From Alkalihalophilus marmarensis DSM 21297 (GTDB taxonomy: Bacteria; Bacillota; Bacilli; Bacillales; Bacillaceae_D), in assembly GCF_000474275.2 (NCBI RefSeq), contig NZ_ATAE01000018.1, positions 1 to 64,000 of the forward strand: 64,000 bases of DNA. The letters are read 5' to 3'. The notes under the pieces are model-generated. The model was not told where the DNA came from. It saw only the letters and a program-made list of their open reading frames with translations, and searched no databases. Each line of letters opens with the position of its first letter. Position 1 is the first letter of the stretch. Below are positions 14,750 through 23,015 of this stretch, piece after piece. Both the position numbers and the translations under genes were made by a program.

Positions 14750-15741
14750 TATCTTGCTTCCTCACTTTCTCTCGCTTCATCCACAGACTGATCCGTTAAC
14801 GTTAGAAATACCTCATCTAGACTAGGCTGGCCGAGTGAGAAATTATGTACAGCTATTTTCTCCTTCGCTAATTCACCAAGGGCCTCAGCTGCTAATGAAG
14901 CATCGGCAACTTGAGCGGTGAGAGAAGCGGCATCGCCAGCGGGGGAAACTGTCACTTGTAGTTTTTGTGTCAAAACATCAATGGCTCTTGGACGATCTTC
15001 TGGATTAAGAAGCGATACATTCAACGTTCCTGTACCGACTGAAGCCTTTAAATCGTTGCTCGTTCCTTCGGCAATAATCTTTCCTTTATTTATCACAGCA
15101 ATTCGATCCGCTAATTGATCGGCTTCCTCTAAATATTGAGTTGTTAGTAACACTGTTGTACCAGCATTCACTAAAGCACGCACGATATCCCACACCTGAT
15201 TGCGGCTCCGTGGATCTAATCCAGTCGTCGGCTCATCAAGAAATAACAGCTCTGGTGTCACTACAATACTCGCTGCAATATCAATTCGACGACGCATGCC
15301 GCCAGAATAAGTCTTTACTTGTCTTTTTGAAGCTTCTTCGAGGCCAAAGGCACTAAGTAATTCATTTGCACGTCCTTTTGCTTCTTTTTTTGAATAACCC
15401 ATTAATCTGGCTATCATCACGAGGTTCTCAACGCCGGTTAAATCCTCGTCAATTGAGGCATATTGACCCGTCAGGCTAATGCGGCTTTTTATGGCCTCTG
15501 TTTCTTGAACCAAGTCATGACCAAATATACGAGCTGATCCCTCATCTGGCTGCAACAATGTAGCAAGCATGCGAATGGTCGTCGTTTTTCCTGCCCCGTT
15601 AGGCCCTAAAAAACCATATACTGTGCCTTTTTGAATGGATAAATCTACGCCATCCACTGCTCGGTGATCACCAAATACTTTAACAAGCCCTTTTGCTTCG
15701 ACAGCTAAGTTACTGGATTGTTCGAGTTGTTGTTCTTTCAT
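14749..15741 (-). CDS. ABC exporter ATPase (DrrA type)
   Basis: ATP-binding subunit of 330 aa from ATG 15741, chosen because GGGAGG lies nine bases upstream; a GTG at 15750 abuts that site. Walker A is GPNGAGKTT, the signature is [10 protein letters not shown], and Walker B is [16 protein letters not shown]. The C-terminal ~90 residues form the DrrA-type regulatory domain ending [13 protein letters not shown]. With the permease it forms an antibiotic-exporter pair. Confidence 0.88.
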   Translation of the reverse strand: MKEQQLEQSSNLAVEAKGLVKVFGDHRAVDGVDLSIQKGTVYGFLGPNGAGKTTTIRMLATLLQPDEGSARIFGHDLVQETEAIKSRISLTGQYASIDEDLTGVENLVMIARLMGYSKKEAKGRANELLSAFGLEEASKRQVKTYSGGMRRRIDIAASIVVTPELLFLDEPTTGLDPRSRNQVWDIVRALVNAGTTVLLTTQYLEEADQLADRIAVINKGKIIAEGTSNDLKASVGTGTLNVSLLNPEDRPRAIDVLTQKLQVTVSPAGDAASLTAQVADASLAAEALGELAKEKIAVHNFSLGQPSLDEVFLTLTDQSVDEARESEEAR

Positions 15742-15829
15742 ATCATTCACCCTCCCAAATACTCATTCCTATTAAAACCATACGTGATTCATTCATGGAA
15801 TAACATTTCCCATTTGAAAGCTCTCTATC

Positions 15830-16390
15830 TTACTCCACATTCATCAAATATGAGCGAGTATGCTCTAAAGCTTCTTCCTCCGTCACATAATCATTGTTAT
15901 ACACTAAACGATATTCTCCACTTAAAGAAATGCTATGAATTGTAAACGACATATCTTCTTGAATAGCCACTTCTACCTCTTCAAGCTCAACCACTTTATC
16001 AGCTTCCGTAGAGGTCACTCCCTCCTTGCTATAAGAAAGCATAAAAGCTACTTCTCCCTCATAGGGGCCATACAATTTTTTTGCATGATGTTGTTCTTCC
16101 CACGCTGCTGTATTGCTTGGGTTTTGAAAATAATCGATGATCTCACTTGTTCGTCCTTCTGCATACTGAACATCAATGCTTTTCACATGATCGGCTTCAT
16201 CATATTGGACGTATACATAAGATACATCGAGCGCTTCAAATTCGGGGAGATACATCTTCTCACCAGTTTCTTCATAAATAAGATTCACTAACTCTTCCTG
16301 TGTCATCAGTGGCTGCGTGGCAGAAGAACAAGCAGCAAGTAACAAGCAAAGACCACCTATAAAGAATGTCCTGACTGTTTTAAATTCCAA
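15830..16390 (-). CDS. Hypothetical lipoprotein
   Basis: Predicted membrane-anchored exported protein, 186 aa, starting at TTG with AAGGGG upstream. The signal peptide ends in the lipobox LAAC (MEFKTVRTFFIGGLCLLLAAC is the whole signal including Cys21). The mature part is acidic, with EELVNLIYEETGEKMYLPEFEALD and YVYVQYDEADHVKSID. No family recognised. It lies 90 bases upstream of the DrrA start in the same direction, so it could share the transcript. Confidence 0.65.
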   Translation of the reverse strand: MEFKTVRTFFIGGLCLLLAACSSATQPLMTQEELVNLIYEETGEKMYLPEFEALDVSYVYVQYDEADHVKSIDVQYAEGRTSEIIDYFQNPSNTAAWEEQHHAKKLYGPYEGEVAFMLSYSKEGVTSTEADKVVELEEVEVAIQEDMSFTIHSISLSGEYRLVYNNDYVTEEEALEHTRSYLMNVE

Positions 16391-16482
16391 TCTGAATTCC
16401 CCTTACTCTATGTAGTGTTCCGTGTTAATTATAACTAAAACTCATGTGTTAGAACTATTGTTTAATAGGAAATTAATAAAAG

Positions 16483-16749
16483 CTATTCTTTCGTTGCAGA
16501 CCTCTTAAAGAAGAAAATAATGACTCCAGAGATAATCGCCATTCCCAAAAAGGTAAACGCGTATAAAAAGGGTGGGATAACAACAACTCCAAAACCAACT
16601 TCACTTTGAAGGTAATGTACGTTCTCCCATTGGCTCTCTAGATTCGGCTCATATACCTTTGTTTGGAGGTACCCCATTCCGAGCGTGCCCATAAAGTAAA
16701 CGACATGAATAATGAGGGAAGCTATACATGCTTGTATGACTAATTTCAT
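16483..16749 (-). CDS. Small two-segment membrane protein
   Basis: Hypothetical 88-aa protein with a hydrophobic segment at each end (residues about 5-27 and 53-80) and an external loop. AAAAGGAAG precedes the ATG. No family recognised. It belongs to the run of leftward small genes between 15.8 and 17.9 kb. Confidence 0.6.
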   Translation of the reverse strand: MKLVIQACIASLIIHVVYFMGTLGMGYLQTKVYEPNLESQWENVHYLQSEVGFGVVVIPPFLYAFTFLGMAIISGVIIFFFKRSATKE

Positions 16750-16806
16750 TTAACGCCACTTCCTTTTAATCCACATATTCTAAGCTGAAATGTCCCTTAG
16801 CGATCA

Positions 16807-17088
16807 TCAATCTTGAATCATTGCGCGTATTTGTTCTTTTTGTTGGTAGGATGGGTGATTTGTCAAAACCGAAAAACCTTGGGCATCGTGGTCTGCAAGT
16901 AGAAGGATTGAATCATTAATCAGATCAATAGCTGCAAACGTATTTTTATAGGATACATTTGTATGTTGAGTAATCAGCCACATGTTATTTTGCTGAGCTA
17001 AATAAAATATGCGGAAATGTTCATAGTCTCCAATTATTGTTACCCAGTCCTGCTCCTTCTTGCGATCATGCATGATATATACTTTCAC
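16807..17088 (-). CDS. Hypothetical 93-aa protein
   Basis: Soluble, no signal or membrane segment. It contains DWVTIIGDYEHFRIFYLAQQ and a C-terminal NHPSYQQKEQIRAMIQD. It starts at GTG with GAGAGGG nine bases upstream. No family recognised. Confidence 0.5.
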   Translation of the reverse strand: MKVYIMHDRKKEQDWVTIIGDYEHFRIFYLAQQNNMWLITQHTNVSYKNTFAAIDLINDSILLLADHDAQGFSVLTNHPSYQQKEQIRAMIQD

Positions 17089-17164
17089 TCTACGTTACCC
17101 TCTCTCCCCTTTTCATCATATGTATGTACTTCTGTATGTACTTCACTTTTTAGAGGATTCCAAA

Positions 17165-17506
17165 TTACACTGCTTTAAAAACGATTAAAGAGAATATAAA
17201 TACAAATCCCCCAGCTAATAATAGCCCGCCAACAAAATCATTAATCTTTAGATTGTCTAAAAGACCGTTTCTATTAATAACTGCCATAATTATATAGATT
17301 GAAACGATCCCAATCGTAGGTTCAACAGTATCTTTAAATAAATACTCGTATTCAATAAATAAATCGCTAATTAGTAAGGACACTCCTAAAAGCACTATTC
17401 CTATAAAGAATTTCAAGTGATAATTCTTCTTATATCCCCCTACTGAAATCCCTTTTTTGTTAAGAAATGTGATAACTAAGATGATAATTGTCATTGATAA
17501 AATCAT
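17165..17506 (-). CDS. Small four-segment membrane protein
   Basis: Hypothetical 113-aa integral membrane protein with hydrophobic segments near residues 1-14, 30-48, 62-77 and 92-111. The ATG at 17506 has no nearby ribosome binding site; AAAGGTGG lies about 21 bases upstream, which leaves the start uncertain. No family recognised. Confidence 0.5.
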   Translation of the reverse strand: MILSMTIIILVITFLNKKGISVGGYKKNYHLKFFIGIVLLGVSLLISDLFIEYEYLFKDTVEPTIGIVSIYIIMAVINRNGLLDNLKINDFVGGLLLAGGFVFIFSLIVFKAV

Positions 17507-17652
17507 ATGAAAATAGTAGATTGAAGATCCACCTTTCCCCTTCTTTGTATAATCAATTTAAAAGAACACTTGATATCTCTATACGACAACTCTGGTTATA
17601 TAAAATTAAACACCTATTCTAAAATTTCTCAAGTTCCTTGATTTAATCTCCC

Positions 17653-17832
17653 CTAAAAAAACATAGGAATAAGGTACAATAAAGTTGTTGCTGCTAAAAC
17701 GGTAAAAAAAATTAAGATGCAGTTTAGGATAAATTTCATCGGGGGCACGTATGTAGGATTTTCTAATCGATCAACTTTCTCATTTAATTTCTGAAGCTCT
17801 TTTAATATTTCTTTATTAATCTCTTCTGACAT
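17653..17832 (-). CDS. Small coiled-coil/membrane protein
   Basis: 59 aa from ATG 17832, which has GGAGAG upstream; an in-frame ATG at 17850 lacks a site. The first 25 residues (MSEEINKEILKELQKLNEKV) form a heptad-like amphipathic helix. A single C-terminal hydrophobic segment follows a Pro-Pro hinge. Architecture resembles small tail-anchored Bacillus proteins. Function unknown. Confidence 0.55.
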   Translation of the reverse strand: MSEEINKEILKELQKLNEKVDRLENPTYVPPMKFILNCILIFFTVLAATTLLYLIPMFF

Positions 17833-17993
17833 ACCTATCTCTCCATTCATGTGAAAATACTTTCCTAAATACTAGACCTTCCAGCTTATACTCTACTTGA
17901 TCACTTTAACATTAATCCCCTTTTATGTAATTATAATCTTTGTCTATCCAAACAAAAAACATTCTATAATGAATGCTTAATCGCCCTTGTAAT

Positions 17994-18020
17994 AAAAAAG
18001 CGCTCCTTATAAAGAAGCGC
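17994..18020 (-). terminator. Terminator of the MATE gene
   Basis: Minus-strand GCGCTTC and GGAGCGC form a 7-bp stem with one G-U pair followed by a run of six U, about 35 bases after the MATE stop. Confidence 0.75.
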
Positions 18021-18053
18021 GAATCTAATCCCATGGCGTAACAATAGGACTGC

Positions 18054-19415
18054 TTAGAGTTTATGTGGCGAATGAAACAGCATTCTATTTAATTTCGGAA
18101 TAAATAATGATAGAAAGATAGATCTAGAGAGACTAAATATAATAAAAGCAAACCAAATACCATGGTTTAAAAAGACGGGAACTAATAACCAGATTACCAG
18201 TAAAAAGACAATGAGGGCATAAAAAATAGAATTTCTAATCGACTTGGCTTCTGTAGCCCCAGAAAATATTCCTTCAAGCTGCAATCCCCAAAATCCTACA
18301 ATCGGAAATAAAACCATCCATATAAGAAAGGTATGGGCTGTAGCTCTTACCTCTGGAATAGTTGTAAATAAGGATAGAATTTCTGGACCTAACAGCCACA
18401 TAACTAAAGCCATTATAACTGCCGAACTTATGCCCCATTGGGCTGATAACTTATATGCCCGTTTGTAGACTTCCTTATTATTTTCACCGATTGCTCGACC
18501 AACTAGAATACTTGAGGCATTAGCAAATCCACCAAATAGATAGGCCATTAAATAATGGATTTGCAAAAGAATTGCGTTAGCAGCCAATGTAACCTCGCCC
18601 ATGCTCGCACCCATAGCTGTAAAGATTCCAGTCATAATCAGCAAACAAATCGTACGTAAAAATAAATCCCTGTTTACCTTTGCCATCTTAAGTAATGGAT
18701 GCACGTCCATAATCTTTGAATAGGATATAGAAGAAAAGGTTATATCTTTTGTATAAAGGATGAGACCAATACCAAATAATACTGCACTAACCTCTGCTAT
18801 GAGGGTGGCGGAGGCTACGCCCTGAACGCCCATATTTAGGCCTAAAACAAACACTAAATCCAAGATGATATTTAGCAGATTCATAAATAGTTGTGTAATT
18901 AATGAAAGGCGTACTCTCCCCATCCCAATCAGCCAGCCGATAATTACATAGTTTGCTAGCGCAAAGGGTGCTCCCCAAATACGTATTGAGAAATAGTTCT
19001 CTGCAAAGGCAGAGACCGTTTCGCTTCCTCCAAGAATAGATATAGTGATTTTAATGATTGGCTGTTGAAAAGTGATAAAGAAGAACCCAAAAAGAAGTGC
19101 TAGAATCATTGGGCGTATAAAAGATAACATCATCTCCTGATAATTATTGGCCCCGCTTGCTTGTGCGGTAAAGCCACTTGTACTTACACGTAAAAAACCT
19201 AAAAGCCAGTACATTGTATTGAAAATTACTGCGCCAATCGCTACACCACCAATTGCAGCCGCATCAGGCATACGACCTATTACCGCTGTGTCTACTGCAC
19301 CCAAGATAGGAGTAGAAATCCCTGAGATAATTAAAGGGATCGCCAATAGTAAATATTGACGCTGACTTACGGACTTTACTGTATAATCTTCTAAGGAATT
19401 ACGTTTCGTTTGCAT
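18054..19415 (-). CDS. MATE-family efflux transporter (DinF-like)
   Basis: Twelve-segment Na+/H+-coupled multidrug exporter, 453 aa from ATG 19415, which has AAGGTG six bases upstream (an ATG at 19424 is too close to it). PLIISGISTPILGAVDTAVIGR near the N-terminus and GFFGLQ/GFWGLQLEG near residue 370 are typical of the DinF branch. It stands alone, with a terminator downstream and a Zur-box-like palindrome about 100 bases upstream. The substrate is unknown. Confidence 0.85.
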   Translation of the reverse strand: MQTKRNSLEDYTVKSVSQRQYLLLAIPLIISGISTPILGAVDTAVIGRMPDAAAIGGVAIGAVIFNTMYWLLGFLRVSTSGFTAQASGANNYQEMMLSFIRPMILALLFGFFFITFQQPIIKITISILGGSETVSAFAENYFSIRIWGAPFALANYVIIGWLIGMGRVRLSLITQLFMNLLNIILDLVFVLGLNMGVQGVASATLIAEVSAVLFGIGLILYTKDITFSSISYSKIMDVHPLLKMAKVNRDLFLRTICLLIMTGIFTAMGASMGEVTLAANAILLQIHYLMAYLFGGFANASSILVGRAIGENNKEVYKRAYKLSAQWGISSAVIMALVMWLLGPEILSLFTTIPEVRATAHTFLIWMVLFPIVGFWGLQLEGIFSGATEAKSIRNSIFYALIVFLLVIWLLVPVFLNHGIWFAFIIFSLSRSIFLSLFIPKLNRMLFHSPHKL

Positions 19416-19776
19416 TCCATTCACCTTTCTTTCACAAAAAAAGTAAACCCATCCAATAGTATAAATGAGTTCACTTGAGTTCTTATATATCTCGCAAGAT
19501 TTAAACTCAGCTCTTGAAAATAGTAATTATTACGATTTATATAGTATCGTAATAATGCTGATATAGCAAAGGTTTTTGATAGATAGAGACTTGGTACGGG
19601 TAATTTGAGGTAAAATGCGGGAAATCTTTCTTAGATGGAAAGGTAATTACTTTTGAAGGTCTCTATAGCTCTAAAAAAGGCTTCCCCTATAAAGATAAAG
19701 GTAAAGCCGCTTGTGTCTTAAATTCCATATAAATCTGAACAGAGTGCTGAAGAGCTATAGATTTATACCCTTTCTA
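19416..19776. other. Intergenic region upstream of the MATE gene
   Basis: About 360 bases. It holds the Zur-like palindromes and, at 19672-19712, a leftward terminator-like hairpin (minus-strand GGCTT/AAGCC core, then six T) for the gene at 19777. No convincing gene is present. Confidence 0.6.
19518..19565. promoter_or_regulatory. Zur-box-like palindromes upstream of the MATE gene
   Basis: ATTATTACGAT (19526-19536) and ATCGTAATAAT (19546-19556) form an 11-bp inverted repeat. Each arm also sits inside a separate palindrome. TAGTAATTATTACGA with flanking AAA/TTT (19518-19538) differs at one position from the Bacillus Zur consensus TCGTAATNATTACGA as I remember it. The second, around 19546-19562, is a weaker match. 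No other gene nearby is an obvious zinc gene. Confidence 0.45.
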
Positions 19777-20028
19777 TTAGTTAGTACGCTTATGTAAAAA
19801 ATAGGTTCTACATACTAACATGACACCTGCTACGAGTAGAATGAGACCTAAGAGATATGGAAACCACCCCATCATATCATTCATCATGGTAACAAACTTT
19901 CCAGGCGGACTACTCCAACTCGTAAGGTGGGGTAAGTATAAAGCAATGGCTAGATGCATTAATCCAAGCAACAGTGTGCCTGATAGGATGAATAAAGAGC
20001 CTAATAGATAACCTTTTGTTTCGCTCAT
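19777..20028 (-). CDS. Small two-segment membrane protein
   Basis: Hypothetical 83-aa protein with two strongly hydrophobic segments (about residues 8-30 and 55-73) joined by a loop WSSPPGKFVTMMNDMMGWFP. AAGAGGCG precedes the ATG. It lies 55 bases after the stop of the M50-like gene in the same direction, so the two may be an operon. No family recognised. Confidence 0.6.
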   Translation of the reverse strand: MSETKGYLLGSLFILSGTLLLGLMHLAIALYLPHLTSWSSPPGKFVTMMNDMMGWFPYLLGLILLVAGVMLVCRTYFLHKRTN

Positions 20029-20083
20029 TTTATACGCCTCTTTCTAATATATTAGCCATTTATGCAGCCTTTTATATTGATGT

Positions 20084-20551
20084 TCACTTCATGTCTCTCC
20101 ATATCCGTAGAAGCTGCAGGCCGTCTGACGGTCGTCCGCTGTATGACCTGAACCACTTAGGATAGGTCATCGGAATGGCAGTAAACAAAAACATCATTCC
20201 ATTAAAGACGATAATCCCCGCAACAAAATTACGTAGATCCCCATCAACAAATGGCAGCAAAATCGATGCTAACCCAGCTAATAGTAAGGACATGATCGGA
20301 CCTCCTGCTAGGGCAGCGACCTTTTGTGAGTGAACTAATTCCTCGCTCCAAGTACAAAATCCAGAATAAGACCAACGGATGTGAAAGTGAAGTCTTCCAA
20401 TTTTTATGTTTTCTTGATTGTCCGCAAGCGGCCCCAAATAAACATGAGCTTGTGCGTTCGATCGTAGAATCACCCCTAAACCATGCCCTGCTTCATGCAG
20501 TAATACACAAACAGGGATAATAAGTAAATAGAAGAGTAAAAACGTAAACAT
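20084..20551 (-). CDS. Minimal M50-family membrane metalloprotease-like protein
   Basis: Integral membrane protein of 155 aa with an HEAGH zinc motif in the first hydrophobic segment (His19, Glu20, His23), as in site-2 proteases. LAGGPIMSLLLAGL resembles the GP/NG segment that follows in M50 proteins, and FNGMMFLFTAIPMTYPKWF could supply the third ligand region, but the usual LDG motif is replaced by sequence around RPSDGLQ. There is no PDZ domain. Likely a small intramembrane protease; substrate unknown. Confidence 0.7.
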   Translation of the reverse strand: MFTFLLFYLLIIPVCVLLHEAGHGLGVILRSNAQAHVYLGPLADNQENIKIGRLHFHIRWSYSGFCTWSEELVHSQKVAALAGGPIMSLLLAGLASILLPFVDGDLRNFVAGIIVFNGMMFLFTAIPMTYPKWFRSYSGRPSDGLQLLRIWRDMK

Positions 20552-20689
20552 TGTTACACCCCTTATTTAGATGCTTATCTTAGTTATTTACCAATCTATT
20601 ATACTACAAGAATTGTAATAAAAATCCAAAAAATCTTTTCTTCATACGTTTATTAGGTTTATAATGAATGGAAAAATGATGGTGAGAAG

Positions 20690-20881
20690 ATGAGATATTT
20701 ACTGTATTTCCTTTCATTTGTGTTCATTGTGATTCTGCATTATTATGTTGGGGAGATATTCTTGATAGAAAAAGGGACATGGGTATATGCGGTGGGTATT
20801 TTTATGCGTGTACTATTAATTGGTTTAATCTTTTACTTCGGCTATACACTTGTAGATAGAAAGTTAAATCGTAAACATTAA
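20690..20881 (+). CDS. Small two-segment membrane protein
   Basis: Hypothetical 63-aa protein: two hydrophobic segments (residues 2-22 and 33-54) and a basic C-terminus DRKLNRKH. GGTGAGAAG lies just before the ATG. A strong terminator starts right at its stop codon, supporting it as a real single-gene unit. Confidence 0.6.
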   Translation: MRYLLYFLSFVFIVILHYYVGEIFLIEKGTWVYAVGIFMRVLLIGLIFYFGYTLVDRKLNRKH

Positions 20882-20918
20882 AACACAAGAGCAGAATTGG
20901 TCAGCTCTTGTGTTTTTA
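20881..20918 (+). terminator. Terminator after the 63-aa gene
   Basis: AAAACACAAGAGC (20881-20893) pairs perfectly over 13 bp with GCTCTTGTGTTTT (20905-20917), with a T-run. Confidence 0.88.
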
Positions 20919-20964
20919 ATTTAACTAATAGGATTACTAGTAGTGTAGAAAGGATTGATATGCA

Positions 20965-21132
20965 ATGACTAAACGTAGAAAAGGTTATATGCAGATGGTA
21001 TTAATCACATTCATTTTTATACTGTTCATACTTATGTTTGAGTTACCTACATTCAATAGTCTTATCATATTGAGTGAAGTAGTTATTTTTAACATTCTAG
21101 TTTACGAATTATTTATTTATAGGAGAAAATAA
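20965..21132 (+). CDS. Small membrane protein (55 aa)
   Basis: Short frame with AAAGGA about 10 bases before the ATG. It encodes a basic start (MTKRRKGYMQ), two hydrophobic segments (about residues 10-25 and 32-50) and a basic end (YRRK). The size, topology and codon pattern resemble its 63-aa neighbour, so it is likely real though unrecognised. Confidence 0.6.
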   Translation: MTKRRKGYMQMVLITFIFILFILMFELPTFNSLIILSEVVIFNILVYELFIYRRK

Positions 21133-21491
21133 AAGAGTTCTATGATAATTACATCTAAGAAAAGCCTCTAAAGTAAAATCTTTATGAAGAAAGAAATTTA
21201 TTTTGATAAGTGAAGGAGCTTACATTAATTAGCAATTGTATTCTTTCACCGACTTATTGCGTTGCTTCCAAAGTTTATTGCGCGGCTCTTAGGCTTAATT
21301 GCGTTGGTTGAGCGAGTAATTGCGTCACTCTCTTTGAATTGCGTCAGTTGAGAGCGGATATGCGTTGGTCTAGCGCTGGATTGTATTAACTTTCACCATA
21401 ATTGCGCCGGTTGCTTTCCCAGTATTCTCTCCTAACTTTTAAGTTAACCCAATAGGCGTGAGTGACTATTCATGCATGTGATTAACCTGTT
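21133..21491. other. Intergenic region containing array B
   Basis: Convergent intergenic space. Apart from the AATTGCG array no gene, and no clear terminator for the gene at 21492, is visible. Confidence 0.6.
21234..21420 (+). repeat. AATTGCG composite array B
   Basis: Nine units aligning one-to-one with array A: AATTGTATT, TATTGCG, TATTGCGCGGC, three AATTGCG units, TATGCGT, ATTGTATTA, AATTGCGCC. The third unit is almost the same as in array A (TATTGCGCGGCT, then ..GGCTTAATT). Confidence 0.85.
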
Positions 21492-22328
21492 TTAACGGAT
21501 CGGCTGGAATCCCTTCGTTTTTAAGAATTTCCATGCCGGATCATACCCAGCTACTGCAGCTTGGGCATCAATATGTTCAAACCGTTTAGACTCTATTTGA
21601 GCACGGGTAAATGTCACTTCTATTAATCTTATATCCTTATGATGACCATCAGCTGGATCAATTCGGTTCTCGTCTACATGACAATGAACCGTCGTGACAT
21701 CTGGCAATGCATGTAGACAGTCTCGCGCTGCTTTTAAAAGAAGAGAACAAATGAATTGCTGATATAAATGATAGTAATTGGTTTTCGTCTGTGCTTTTCT
21801 CGAAAGCTTTCCTGTCTTCGTTAAACTAAACGTCTCATCAGGAATCACATCATCGTTTACTAGGAACGTCAAGATTACTTCATTTCTATCAATCGGCACA
21901 AGCTCTACTGCGGTACCATATTCTTCTGCTGTTTGGAAAAGGTCGGTTTCATCGAGTAATTCCTTGTATACTTCTACTCCGCCAGCAGCAAGAGTTTGTG
22001 CTTTATTGACTCTATTAAGCCAATCGGCATAGCTCTCTTTATCCTTTAAGATGGCATGTCCCAGCTTTTCCTCAAGCTTAATCATTTCCTTCGCTTCTTT
22101 TTTTAGTAACCGCGAAAAAAAGGACGGCTTATATTGTTCGACATCTCTTCGTGCATCCGTCTCGTGTGGCCCCATTTCACCTATTGAAAATGGCGGTGCT
22201 TCGCTTGCTTTTTCCTTCCAATTGATCGGTTCTGACACACGTAAATGGAGTTCTTGTAATAGTTTTATGTGTTGTTCGTATTCTGAAGGCCATTGCGATG
22301 CTGCTCCCCTTTCAATAGAAATATCCAC
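21492..22328 (-). CDS. Hypothetical 278-aa protein
   Basis: Soluble protein I do not recognise. The N-terminal half is helical and charged (RLLKKEAKEMIKLEEKLGHA). The C-terminal half looks alpha/beta, with YYHLYQQFICSLLLKAARDC, then VTTVHCHVDENRID and LIEVTFTRAQIESKRFEHID. The GTG at 22328 is the only reasonable start but has a poor ribosome binding site. The gene is isolated between array B and the sigma-factor operon. Confidence 0.6.
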   Translation of the reverse strand: MDISIERGAASQWPSEYEQHIKLLQELHLRVSEPINWKEKASEAPPFSIGEMGPHETDARRDVEQYKPSFFSRLLKKEAKEMIKLEEKLGHAILKDKESYADWLNRVNKAQTLAAGGVEVYKELLDETDLFQTAEEYGTAVELVPIDRNEVILTFLVNDDVIPDETFSLTKTGKLSRKAQTKTNYYHLYQQFICSLLLKAARDCLHALPDVTTVHCHVDENRIDPADGHHKDIRLIEVTFTRAQIESKRFEHIDAQAAVAGYDPAWKFLKTKGFQPIR

Positions 22329-22523
22329 TCTTTATGTACATTTTTATTATCTCTTAATTTTAGCATAGATCTCTTTATTGAGATTCATTGATTATTATTA
22401 TTGAAGAAAATGCCAAGGTCTTTAAATTTGTCGCCATCAAAGATTACTTTTCATATAAAATTGGATTTACTGTATACATTTTGCAATGCTGATTCGTTGA
22501 ATAAGTGTTGGGAGGATAAAGAA

Positions 22524-23015
22524 ATGAAAAAAGAAGATGTGCTTGCCTCCTATCTTATCCAATTGGGAGAGGAAGTGTTTCGGTTGTTACAGGTGAGAGG
22601 TGCTGTGAAAGAAGACGCGGAGGATATTATTCAAAATACGTTTTATAAGGTGTATACGCTGCTCGATGATTTAACAGAAAGCAACTTGCGTCCTTGGTTT
22701 TTTCGGGTGGCTTTGAATGAACATATTGATTTGATGCGTAAAAAGGAGAAGCAAAATATTTATTTGAGTGATGACATTTATACAAAACTTGCTCATGCAG
22801 ACCGTGAATTTGACGCGATCTTGAATAAGGATGAGATCTTCTACCTTTTAAAAGAGATCAAAAAAGAATATAAAGAAATTTTCTTGCTGAAGTATTATTA
22901 TGATTTTTCTTATGATGAAATTGCTGAAATGTTAGGTGTGAAGACAGATACAGTAAAACAAAAGTTGTACCGCGCTAGAAAGTTCATTCACTCAAAGACC
23001 GGGGGAAAACGCTGA
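22524..23015 (+). CDS. ECF-type RNA polymerase sigma factor
   Basis: 163 aa from ATG 22524, which has GGGAGG ten bases upstream; the open frame extends further 5' but without a site. Sigma region 2 is visible as EDAEDIIQNTFYKVYTLLDDL and LRPWFFRVALNEHIDLMRKK. Region 4 is YYYDFSYDEIAEMLGVKTDTVKQKLYRARKFI, split by ordinary residues. It resembles the SigM/SigW-like Bacillus ECF group but I cannot name an orthologue. Its stop overlaps the start of the next gene, an anti-sigma candidate. Confidence 0.88.
   Translation: MKKEDVLASYLIQLGEEVFRLLQVRGAVKEDAEDIIQNTFYKVYTLLDDLTESNLRPWFFRVALNEHIDLMRKKEKQNIYLSDDIYTKLAHADREFDAILNKDEIFYLLKEIKKEYKEIFLLKYYYDFSYDEIAEMLGVKTDTVKQKLYRARKFIHSKTGGKR

Noticed and set aside
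17165-17515. A possible ATC start for the four-segment protein, spaced well from AAAGGTGG.
   Set aside because: Only a few residues would be added, no membrane segment is gained, and an ATG is available. Unlike the 30846 case, the evidence is weak.
19614-19655. A 13-codon plus-strand frame after GAGGT near the Zur-like boxes.
   Set aside because: Ribosome binding site spacing is too short, and nothing downstream would be controlled by it. Chance is the simplest explanation.
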